From: Heliocybe sulcata
Taxonomy: Eukaryota; Basidiomycota; Agaricomycetes; Gloeophyllales; Gloeophyllaceae
NCBI GenBank assembly: GCA_004369045.1
Contig: ML213506.1
Span: 551,370 to 615,369 of the forward strand
Length of the DNA: 64,000 nucleotides
Direction of reading: 5' to 3'
A model generated the notes under the pieces. It saw nothing but the letters and a program-made list of their open reading frames with translations. It made no database searches and had not been told where the DNA came from. A program made the position numbers and the translations under genes. Of this stretch, positions 34,395 through 45,141 are shown in pieces. Numbering within the stretch: the first letter of the stretch is position 1; every line of letters begins with the position of its first letter.

Positions 34395-36693
34395 ATGTCT
34401 CAGACGCACATAAGTGAATCCCGCAGGTACTGCGCAGGTCATCCATCCCCTATCTCACCGCCATGATCCAGCTCGGCACCATTCTGTCCATTTTTCGAAT
34501 TAGGCGGAGGAGGGGACATACGCGGGATGCCTCTAGTGCGAGTACAGCTGTGGAGAAGGAGACGCAGAGTGCGAGGAGAGTCTGGGAGGGCCAGGAGAAT
34601 GGAGGGACGATGAGGGGAGAGATGAAGAAGCTTGTGGCGACGGTTGTGGATACGGGTTCGAGGAAGGTGGAGTACCGCTGACAGAGCAAAGGATTGTAAT
34701 AGGTGGAGATTGAATTCAATATCTACAGGTATTCGAGAAGGAGATGAAGTCGTTCCTGGCTCTACATGACCGCTACTCAAATGAGCAGTCGAAGCATCAG
34801 CAGATGTGAGCGACTCCGCGGCATTCGTATCCTCATCCCTATGTGATTGAATGTGTGATTTGATCTAGTGACTGGAGTCAGTTTGGCATACCCACGAAAG
34901 AGCACATCGTATCATACGACAACCTCCCGCAGATTCACGACGCTAAAGTCCTCAACAAGCTTGCCATCCTCAAACTCAATGGCGGGTCCGGTATCTCCAT
35001 GGGTAGGCATCCTTTCCTTGCAGTAGAACATTCTCCTTAATCAGTATGTGACAGGCATGTCGGGGCCAATAAATGCGTTGGAGGTGAAGGACGGCCAAAC
35101 CTTCCTTGATCTCACGATCCAGCAAGTCTCTCATCTCAACACCACGCACGGCTCAGACGTTCCCCTCCTCCTCATGACCTCATTCAACACGCATGACGAC
35201 ACTATTCGCGTTGTCAAGAAGTATACGTCCAATCCCCTGCGAATCGTCACCTTCAATCAGTCTAGGTACCCAAAGATACTGAAAGACACTGGGTTGCCAC
35301 TTCCCCAGAGCGCAGACGATGATGGGGAGAACAGAGCGAAGTGGTATTCCCCGGGCCATGGGGATGCATATTGCGCGCTGGCACAGTCGGGTGTCCTGGA
35401 TCAGCTTGTGAGCGAGGGAAGGGAGTATTTGTTCGTGAGCAATTCGGATAACCTAGGCGCTACGTTAGTGTTTTGTACCTGTCAAAGGGAGGGCCGTAGA
35501 CTGACTTCTGACCCGTGGAGTGCAGCGTTGACTTATCTATCTTACAATATATGGTCGACAGGCAGGCGGACTTTATCATGGAAGTAACGGACAAGACCAA
35601 GGCTGATATGAAGGTATGTCATTTCATTTCATCTATGGCTTCTTTCCACTGATATTAATTTCCCTTCATATCAGGGCGGAACACTCGTCGACCATGATAA
35701 TACGCTGCGCCTCCTTGAAGCTGCGCAGATCCCTCTAGAACATGCGGAAGACTTCAAGTCGGGTAGGCGGTAGTTCATGCGTCCTCAGGAACAATGATCT
35801 CTTAGCTTATCCTCTTCACACAGTGTCAATGGTCAAGACGCTTAACACGAATAACCTATGGATCAACCTGGAGGGTAATTTTACTTAGGATCCGACGCAT
35901 CGCTCAAAACTAATATCATCGTAGCTCTCAAACGTATTATGGACAAAGGCGGCATGGATCTCGACATCATCGTCAACCATGAAGTTAACGACGATGGGCA
36001 ATCCATTACTCAGGTCCGCTACTCACCGCCCTCCTCTCTCCGCCACTAGGCTCATTTTTCTCTGTGCTATAGCTGGAAACAGCTGCCGGCGCTGCGATCG
36101 CCTACTTTGACGACTCGTTGGCGATCGCTGTTCCTCGCACTCGCTTCTTACCCGTGAAGACCTGCTCCGACCTCCTACTCATCCGGAGTGACCTCCATTC
36201 GCTCTCCCCGCAAACTGGCCATCTCGTACGGAACAAAGCGCGCATGTTCGAAGCTTTGCCTGTAATCACGCTGGGACAAGGATTCAAGAACGTAAGTGCT
36301 CTTCGTAATTGCTAGGAGGAATCGTCCAAACGGTGACTTGTGGCGATCAGGTCCATGACTTTCAGAGGCGTTTCAAGACAACTCCAAGTATCCTCGAACT
36401 GGACCACCTGAGCGTCTCGGGGGACGTCTATTTCGGACGCAACGTTACGCTGAAAGGCACTGTCATTGGTAGGAGTAGTCCAAGCGCGGCAGAACGCTGA
36501 CTGATCACTCTGGTTCCTCCAGTTGTCGCCAACGACGGTCAGCGCATAGATATACCAGACGGCTGCATCCTTGAGAATCGTAAGTCATCACTCGTGGACT
36601 GCAGTTCTACAACCATCTCTAAGTCTCTTGATGAATTCAGGACTCATTTCGGGAAACTTTACCATGGTGGTAAGTCAGATTTTGGCTGCATGA
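34395..36693 (+). CDS. Divergent UTP-glucose-1-phosphate uridylyltransferase paralogue
   Basis: Thirteen exons (34395-34426, 34504-34666, 34729-34805, 34869-35002, 35055-35463, 35526-35613, 35675-35762, 35824-35874, 35937-36013, 36073-36291, 36351-36468, 36523-36579, 36641-36693) give 521 aa with no break. Most of the UGPase body is kept: [58 protein letters not shown] and [15 protein letters not shown]. The nucleotide-binding loop is altered: [19 protein letters not shown] here, against [19 protein letters not shown] in UGP1 at 40.2-42.0 kb, so the loop Lys-Ser is Ile-Asn. UGPase makes UDP-glucose for glucan synthesis; this copy may have lost or changed that activity. It faces CCT6 tail to tail. 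Confidence 0.9.
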
Positions 36694-36871
36694 CAGTATG
36701 TCACCGAATAGAGTTCTTGCCAGGACCTATGATCCAGCCGCAGGCGTACTTCTTTCCAGACATTGTCAGGATACCCTTCTGAGACTCATACCCCGCAGCA
36801 CACTGGCTTCGAAAAAGCGAAGTAGCTCGATTAGCAGTACGATATGTTTGTCTACTACGTGAATGGATGCA

Positions 36872-38948
36872 TCACTGTTGTCCGTCAGGTTTTAACGAAC
36901 TCCGTCCCGCTCGTAAGATCTCGTCAGTAGACAGCAGGTTCACGGCAATGACAGAACTAGAAACCAAGATTAGTGATTTAAGTCACGCATATGATGAGGT
37001 ATGTACCTACCACGAATGAAGCATCTGCCTCTTAACCCGATAGTTATCCCAGATCCCTTGCACAGTTGGATCACAGGGCTCCCCAGACTCAAGGTCCAGG
37101 CCGACTACATTGCCCTCAGCTTGTTCGTCCTGTGTAACCGATTAGTACCAGATTTCGCGCATCTTCACCATAAACCAACCTGTAGTGCGACGATCGCATC
37201 CTGCACATCGAACCCTCCGTTCATCGCGAGTGTCTTGGGAATAACCAACAGCGCATCCGCAAACGCCTGCACACCCATCTTCACCCTCCCCTTTGCACTC
37301 TTCTTCACGCTCCCAGCCAGATGACCTGCACACGCCACTTCGAATGCGCCGGCCCCGGGCACCAGCGCGTTGTCCTCCAGCGCGTTTTTCACCGCACGCA
37401 TGCCATCCCGCAGTGCGTCCTGGATCCGCTGCGTCGTGTATGCATTCGGGCCCTTGATGAGCAGCGTGACGGACTTGGGCTCCTTGACGTCTTCGACGAA
37501 TGTGAACTTCTCTTCGCCAAGGGTGTGCTCGTAGACGAGCCCCGCCCACCCGAGGACGTCCGGAGTGAGGTCGTCGACCGAGTTCTGTGCGGAGCCGCCG
37601 CAAACGAGCTGCAACCTGGGTCGCATATACGTTATTGCGACCTAGTAATTCGCCACGTTCATTCACTTACCGCTCCATGTTCCTCCGCTTTGCGCGCCTC
37701 AGCGCCAGGATTCCGTTCTTGGCAAGGATGTCGAGGCTCATGGGATCGATGCCCTTCTGGTTGATGACGACAAAGTTCTTCTTCTTCTCTTTCGAGTCGA
37801 CCGCCTGGTCACACACCATGTTCTTGAACTCGACGATCTTGCGACACTTAGCGTCTGTGAACTTGCGCTCAGACTCGACGAGCTTTTCGCGTTGCTCAGC
37901 GGAGGAGTAGAAGAAGCCTGAGTTGACCTCGCTGGCGGGATTCCGGGGTCAGGCTGACGCAGTCGTATCGTGAGACGGCACTCACGTCTTCTCGTACTCA
38001 AGACTGACGTTCAGTGTCAGGATGTAGGCGTTCTCGACCCGCTTGGGCATGTCTGGATGTCTGCCGCCGTGGTCCATCACCAATCCACGAACAAGCTGCG
38101 TATCTGATGCTACCCGATGTTGCATCTTCATAATCTCTATCATATGCAAGTCGATGGGTTCTTGGAATTGTGATTCTGTTAGAAAATGAGCGTTGAGCAG
38201 GGATGGCATTAGTACCCGGATACTCGCCGTCAGTAGGTGGGGGAGGGCGAATGGTTAGGACAGCGTCGACGATGTCTGCCGCTAGTTGTTTTGCGAGCGC
38301 ATTGTCGAGTTTCGTGGCAAGAGATGTGTGGGCGACATTGATCAAGGTAGCTCGGTCCAATGTCGCAGACTGCTTGAACGTATCCAAGAACTTCACGCAC
38401 AGATCTCAGCATTCAGTCAGACAGAGAATGATATAAGACGCACCGCCAGAGCCTCCTTCTTTGCGAGATCAAAACCCTCCGCAATCACAGTCGGATGCAC
38501 GCCTTCAGAGATGTACCGATCCGCCTGCTTCAACAGCTCTCCGACCAGCAGCACAACGGATGTTGTGCCATCGCCGACCTGATCATCCTGCGCGACCGCT
38601 GTCTTCGCAATCATAGCCGCTGTAGGGTTCTGGATCTGCATCTCCGACAGGAGGACCTTGCCGTCTTTTGTCATCTTGATCTGGCCAGCGCCGTCTACCA
38701 GCATTTTCAGGGTGCCTCTAGGTCCTTCATGGGATACATATGAGCATCGAGGTTGACATTTAGCAATAAAAGACGCGCACCAAGGTTGCCTTTGACTACA
38801 TTGGCGAGACCCATGGCGCCGGTCGTGTTGACCTATTCCCATATCATCCTCTCTGTCCGGCGAGCGACGACTGCAAGCATACCTGAAGCGCCGCCGAGCG
38901 ACGAACGCTCTCAGCTTTTGGATTGATGAGCTCGATACTGGAGGACAT
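36872..38948 (-). CDS. CCT6: CCT chaperonin subunit zeta
   Basis: Nine exons (38948-38883, 38832-38781, 38724-38444, 38390-38216, 38175-37986, 37931-37671, 37615-37180, 37129-37011, 36956-36872) give 554 aa. The ATP site motifs of group II chaperonins are intact ([34 protein letters not shown]), and zeta-specific stretches include [49 protein letters not shown] and [20 protein letters not shown] folds actin and tubulin in the cytosol. The fourth intron can be read two ways, both in frame: GT-AG at 38176-38215 (40 nt, used here) or GC-AG at 38176-38227 (52 nt), differing by four residues. The gene sits between two UGPase paralogues. Confidence 0.96.
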
Positions 38949-40241
38949 GGCTGCCGGTGTGCAAGACGTTGGCCAAGATTTTGTTCAAGTGGCGACTCTC
39001 AAGATCTCACGCGTCGCGCCGCGCTTTCAATCAAACCATGATCATCTCCTCCAGTACCTGGCTTTTCCAATAATATCCGGGTGTGGTAACCACACAATTC
39101 TATACTGCTTGTGCTCAGACTAAAGCTTTCCGGATACTGGAGACGTCAATTGGGGGGACGACTTGCCCACTGCCTCGCAATCGTTCGGCATACGGATTGA
39201 AACGCTAGCGAAGGCGTAGTAGCCCATGACAATAATATTGGCCCTCACACCGAGTAAGCTTGCGATTAGCTCATGCACTTTGTGCAACAGGCATGCAGGA
39301 CGCAGGCACGCGGACATGCAGCAGCGAATCCGATCAGCACTTAGAGGCACTCGTAGGAGTCGTAGACCGCGATGGTATGGGCCTGAAAGGCTACTTGCGT
39401 CCCACGAGAGCTATCTTGCTCGAAGTTCTCGGTCTGTCGACCAGTGCCCTCCACTCTGAAAGCGCGCACTCCGTTCCGTTGCCCGCAGAGCGATATCTAT
39501 CTCATGTACGTCCAAGTCTAAGTACAGGGGAACTAAACGAAGTTGGCGCATGCTCATGCTCTTGTGTGAGCCGACTTTCGTGCTGCAGGACATCATGACA
39601 CGCTTTGGATATCATCTATAGTGAGACTCTCAGCGCGTTTTCAAGATAGAGAGCAGATATGATGAAGCCAGAGTACAGCTACAACAGGCTAGAAGGCGGT
39701 ACCAAGAGATGGAAACAAGCTGAGGTCAGCTCAGTGTCAGCGGACCTTGGGCAATATTCTCTGGATATAAAGCAGGTACAAAGAAGGCAGAGGAGAGCTC
39801 GTAGATGCAAGAAGGCGCTAGCAAGCATGATGCTAAAGGATGTTAAGAAGGAGCTTCAAGCAACTGGACAGAGGCTGTGACTTAGGATCGTCTCTACAAC
39901 CTCTACATCATTTCGGCGTAGTTTCCTGTGTTGGCCTTTGGTCCCTGACTCTCAGCGCTCAGCCAACGGAACGTTGAAGGCATTTGCCCAATTCTCAACC
40001 AGTGCGAAGCTCCAGATGCCTTGTCTATTGCCCTGATAAGAATTATAAGTATCCTAGTCGTTGCAAAGCTCGTGTCATGTATGTATCGCGAAAACCAAAG
40101 TCCTTCATCATTAATAGCTCCTTTTTATTCTTCTGCTCGTCAACGCTCATAGGCCCCTCGTAAGAACCGAATCATATTACACCCACTGCTCTATCTCAGA
40201 CCGACATGGTAGATCGATGTACGGAAAGACATCAGCCTCCC
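38949..40241. other. Intergenic, CCT6 promoter and UGP1 3' flank
   Basis: No supported gene in 1.3 kb. Frames at 39,260-39,598 and 39,659-39,880 (a short Lys/Arg-rich stretch) have no recognisable domain or splice context. Confidence 0.4.
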
Positions 40242-42015
40242 TTACAACTCCTGCGGAAACGAATAGGGTCAGACAAGCGTATTAGACCTAGGGCGGGGAG
40301 GAACGTACGATCATGTTGAGGTTACCGGAGAGGAGCTTGTTCTCCAGCACACAGCCGTCGGGGATATCGATCCGCTGACCCTCGTTGGCAACAACTATAT
40401 GCTAGTCAGCGCGGCATCCCGAAAAATCACCCGTCTGCTACGCACCGATGACAGTACCCCGAAGGGTGACATTCCTGCCAAAGTAAACGTCACCAGTGAC
40501 CGTCAAGTGGTCGAGCTCCAAAATCTTGGGGATCTTCTTGAACCGCTTCTGGAACTGCTGGATCTTCTTGAAGTGGTCGCCCAGCTTGATGACAGGCGTG
40601 CTCTCGAACTGCCTCTTGTCACTCAACACGAGCTGACCGTGCTGCAGCGAGTACAGGTCACTCTTGATGAGCAAGAGATCCGAACAGTTCTTGACGGGCA
40701 AGAACCGACTACGGGGAACGTTGACACCGTGCGCGTTCTTGAAGTGCTTGATCGCGTCACCAGCAGCTGTCTCGAGCTGGACGACCGGCGTGCCGTCCTC
40801 CGCGCTCTTGGGGTTGACGATGATGTCGAGCTCCATGCCCTCCTGCTCCATCACGCGCTTGAGCGCCTTGAGATCCAACCACAAGTTGTTCGTGTTGAAG
40901 ATCTTGAACTTGCGTACAGACTTGAAGTCCTCGAGGTGCTCCGATGCCACCTGCGCAACCTCGAGCAGACGGATCGAGCCCTCGTAGTCGATAAGGGTAC
41001 CACCTTTGATGTCGGCCTTGGTCTTGTCCGTAACCTCCATGATGAACTCCGCCTGCGAGTCGATCATATGCTGCAGGATCTTCTCGTCGACGACGGCACC
41101 GAGGTTGTCCGAGTTGGACACGAAAAGGTACTCCTTGCCCTCGGCGAGGAGCTGGTCAAGGACGCCAGAGTGGAGAAGCGCGTTGTACAAGTCACCGTGG
41201 CCAGGAGGGTACCACTTGGTCTTGTCGTCGCCTGCGTTCTTGGGTAGAGGCAAGAGGGTCTCCTTGTGGATACGAGGGTATCTCGACTGGTTGAAGGTAG
41301 TGATGCGAAGTTGCTGGTTGGCGTACTTCTTGATGATGCGAAGGGTGTCGTCATGGGTGTTGAAGGAGGTCATGAGGATAAGGGGGACGTCAACTCGGTT
41401 GGTGGTGTTGAGATGCTCGATCTGGCGGACGGTGAGGTCGAGGAATGTCATATCGTCCTTGACCTCCAAGGCACTCTTGGCGCCGGTCATACCTGGCGAT
41501 AGATTAGATCGTGTATGGCATAATTATAGCAAGCACTAACCCATGGAGGTACCGAGCCCACCATTGACCTTCAAGACTGCGAGCTTATTGAGGTTCTTCG
41601 GGTCAACCGGCTGGTCGATCGACGCGTAGGGGACAATCTGATCACCCTCGGGCGTCTTGACACGGTCCCAGTCGCTACGGGGATCATTCGAGGAAGCTCA
41701 TACGATAATGGCGATACACTTACAGCTGCTGGCTCTTGGCGCGCTCCGCCAAGTAGCGAGTAAAGAGGTAGAAGAAGGACTGCATCTCAATGTCGAAGGC
41801 CTACCATCGCACTGATCTAGCACTGATCCCCATCATCTGTGAGATCGACGCACCTTCTTCGTCTGCTGGTCCTCGACCGTGGACACGAGCTGCGAGAGCT
41901 CGTTGCGCATCGCCTTGGCGGCGACGCCGGTCGTGGCAGTCTTGAAGTCGATATGACTGCTGCCGCGGACGCGGGCATTGAGGTTTTCGGCCTTGGGGGC
42001 GAGCGTGTTGGACAT
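40242..42015 (-). CDS. UGP1: UTP-glucose-1-phosphate uridylyltransferase
   Basis: Six exons (42015-41854, 41800-41724, 41674-41541, 41492-40446, 40394-40309, 40250-40242) give 504 aa. The signature loop [19 protein letters not shown], substrate segments [33 protein letters not shown] and [18 protein letters not shown], and the C-terminal beta-helix repeats ([15 protein letters not shown]) are all canonical. The enzyme makes UDP-glucose from UTP and glucose-1-phosphate for glucan, glycogen and trehalose synthesis. The last coding exon has 9 nt (Glu-Leu-stop). The 1,047-nt exon 4 corresponds to seven exons in the paralogue at 34.4-36.7 kb. This is the copy expected to do the housekeeping job. 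Confidence 0.97.
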
Positions 42016-42967
42016 CGCTGGGCTGCTGAAGGTTAGATACCACGTGGTCCTCGCTGTACACGACGATGAACGCACCTTATGGGGTGGTTGATATAGACGG
42101 GCTGTGTTGTATTGGTGGAAATGAGGAGAGGGGCAGAATTTGTGCGGGAGAGAGGGGCGCGCGGTCTGTGGTGACGTTTATATACTGGATCTGGAGCAGA
42201 GCGGGACACAGCGGCCAAGTCCGAAGAGGGCTCCTCAGTGATAGGCTCGCAGATCGATTTCCGCTGGGGCCACGCGCTGAGACTGGCGAACCCGAGCACT
42301 GGCGACGACGGCGCAGACGACGATGGCCGGATATAGCTCGACTCTGGCTTGAGCAGCGACGACGAGGAAAGGGTAACTGCGCGCCGAGTGCTCAGCCTGC
42401 GGTTCGACCTGTCCTGGCACGGCAAACGTGCGTTCATATACCGCCAGCCCTTCGACTCCGTTCTTTATGTCGCTTCAGTTTCAAGACGGCAACCGCTCGA
42501 GAGGTGATCCCCCTAGCGAGGTCGAGGCCATCAAGTACACATCGGCGTGTATCTGCCTTATCTCGTCCTGTGTTTCACGCCTGATCCGTTGACGGTTCCT
42601 ACCCCCGAGAATGCTTTTGCCGGCATTACTAGCATGGCAGATGCTGCCCCAGTTTAGTCGAGCCTTGTGGCACGGGCATGCGCAGAAGGAATACATAATA
42701 CCATGCGGTGGTAGCGCACAGTCGACTATTTACGGGCGACGACGTGGAACGCTATGGTTGCCTCGATTCTCCACGACGTCCACCCCCAACCTTCTACCAG
42801 CTACACTTGGAAGCACAAGGAGTTAGCTCTTCCATGTCGTTTCACCCCAATGGCGTCTGGCATCTGTCTTGTAGAGACAGCAAGAGACGATGTGCTCACC
42901 GCCATTCAGTACGCCTCAGCCCTGACCCTGCACTCAAATAGCATTGAACCCTTCCGATTCCCAGTAC
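42016..42967. other. Intergenic, UGP1 promoter and phosphoesterase 3' flank
   Basis: No gene supported. Short frames on the + strand (42,469-42,590 and 42,754-42,999) have no known domain; the second overlaps the end of the neighbouring gene. Confidence 0.4.
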
Positions 42968-44777
42968 CTATCGGAACATCCACACTGCAAGCAACGTAAA
43001 TAGCAGCAGTGGTGGCCAGGCCACGTCGGCAACATCCTGGATGAATGTTCCGACCAGACCTTTCTGCCCACTCCTTGACACCGATGGTCTCATCAATCGC
43101 CCAAGGCACGGCACTCTCACTCGCCTCCGCTGCCCACCCACGCTGAATGTCACTGACACATCCTGCTGGTTATGCTGGGGATGCGCCCTGGGACCGTTCG
43201 GCTCTCGGATTGTGGGAAGCAGGTACGCCTCGACCTCGTCTTCACGCACATCGTCGCTATTTCGGTGCGGGAACGAGTTGCTCCGACGATGTGTCGCAGA
43301 CTGGGTCGGGCTCGAATATCTCCGGTGAACGATGCTGGCCACCAGTAAGATGAAGAGCGACAATACCAGCAGCGGGATGTACACCGATATGTAGATCCCC
43401 AGTTGATCCGGGAGTAAGCACGGGCGGTCTGCGACGGTCTGCCCATATATTGCGCTTGCGTGCTTACTTTTCTTCGATGCGGCCAGAGAGAGTAGCTGGA
43501 ACCCCGGTCTGCGGACGCCCATCGCCATCGAGAACGATTTGACAGTAACTTCGCGCACAGCGGTGCGGTCCGAGGAACTGCCATCGTAAGGGACGAGGGT
43601 ATGGTTGTATTCGCAATAATCATGATCGTCACCGCTTCATCAGAACCTATGTCGGGGATCGTCAATAAATTTGATTGAGTAACTGAACCCTCACCTGAAA
43701 ATCAAAATCGGCTGCACTCTATCCAATAGGAATCGTGAGGCAGGCTCGCTGAGCGTGTTCTGATACCCAAGTCCCGCACCGCGTCGGATCGTCCCTCTCT
43801 CTCGTAAAGGCCCGCACGACGAGCCATCCGGTCTATGTAGCGGGATATGAGTAAAGAGGACCGCGCCATTTTTGTAACGATCTACAGTGGCAGAAGCGAG
43901 GTTACTCCGATGACACTGATCGATTGTGAGGCGGGACCGCACCTGGACGGAGATACTGCACGAACTCCGCTGAGCCGCCGGGAGTGCGCGTCCACTGGTC
44001 GTAGCTCATCCCGACCTCCATGCGCTGGCGATCTTCGTTGACTAGCGAGGGCGCGTCGATGAGGATCAGCGTGTGGTTTCCAGCGGTAAACTGCTGGTTG
44101 AGCGGCCCAAAGTGCGTCCAGAAGCGTTCGCGGGCCATCTTGGAGAACGTTTCCGATTCGCCTAAGCTACGGAAAAGAAGGAAGTTAGGAGGACAGCGCA
44201 TATTAGAAGGCGAATGGGGAACGACATACTCAATATCATGGTTGCCTGCCAGATAGTACGCGGGCACGGTGCGGGGGAGTTTGAAGATACTTTGGAACCT
44301 TCTGAAGTAGGACTCATATCTACACAACCACGAAACATCAGCTCCACCCTCTCAAGTACGCAGCACGACACTCACTCACTAACTGGCATGTCAACCCGCC
44401 CGCCGTCCATCATATCACCCAGAAAGACCACGGCATCTGGATTCAATTTCCTCGTAACTCTCCAGTTCTTCCTGAGGTTCCAGTCCACAACAAACTGGCT
44501 TAGTCTTGTCAGCACCTTGCCCCGTTCTGGGTATGATCTGTGGTCCAGCACTTGCGGGTCCGCGATTATAAGGATGTGCTCAGGAGTGCTGCGCTGGCCC
44601 GGGGGCAGACATAAGCATCGTGCCAGTCGCACTATACGCAAACGAACGTACCGAGCGCAGTGACGTGTCCGGCCAGTCGCAGTCCCTCAAACTCCAAGAG
44701 AACGCCCCTAGCTCGCACCAGAGTATAATGAAGACCCAGCATATTCGCAGAAGAAGTACGAGTCCCTGACGGGTCAT
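42968..44777 (-). CDS. TED1/CDC1-like membrane metallophosphoesterase, copy 1
   Basis: Six exons (44777-44652, 44593-44376, 44319-44230, 44166-43943, 43881-43695, 43634-42968) give 503 aa. An N-terminal membrane helix (LLLRICWVFIILWCEL) is followed by calcineurin-like motifs: LIIADPQVLDH, VVFLGDMMDGGR, YLAGNHDI and LFTHIPLHRP, then DDHDYCEY and VREVTVKSFS typical of Cdc1/Ted1. Two more hydrophobic segments, around YISVYIPLLVLSLFILLVAS and at the C-terminus, suggest ER membrane anchoring. Yeast Cdc1 and Ted1 and human MPPE1/PGAP5 are Mn-dependent enzymes that remove ethanolamine phosphate from GPI anchors. All visible catalytic motifs are intact. It shares every intron phase with copy 2 directly upstream. 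Confidence 0.92.
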
Positions 44778-45141
44778 CAGGAAACGGGGAATTAGCCGTG
44801 TCGCGGTCCCGTGCTGGCTCAGCTCGAAGATGTTACAGTCGGAGTCGCGTCGAGTACTGAATGGCTTCGTCCCCTTGTATCCTCACAACGTCAAGGAAGT
44901 CAGGGAACAGAAGCAAGGAGGAGGATGAGAACGCGTGTGAGGACGCGGTAATGAAGCGAAGCAGGAAGCTAGCTGCGGTGGCAACTGCCTACGAATATAT
45001 TTTAGGGAATATCCGCCTTCAGTGGCATACTGCTAGAAATATTATAGTCTATCGCCCCTAGTATATACTATGTACATTATACGTCCAAAACTTGCCTCCA
45101 AAATCTAGGATGGAGTCCATGCGCCAACATGCCAATATGCA
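44778..45141. other. Spacer between tandem phosphoesterase genes
   Basis: This 364-bp stretch serves as promoter of copy 1 and 3' flank of copy 2. Nothing else seen. Confidence 0.4.

Noticed and set aside
37142-37666. 174-aa Arg-rich minus-strand frame
   Set aside because: Out-of-frame reading of CCT6 exon 7.
40399-41247. 282-aa plus-strand open frame rich in Leu/Val/Asp
   Set aside because: Mirror of the UGP1 exon on the opposite strand, no domain.
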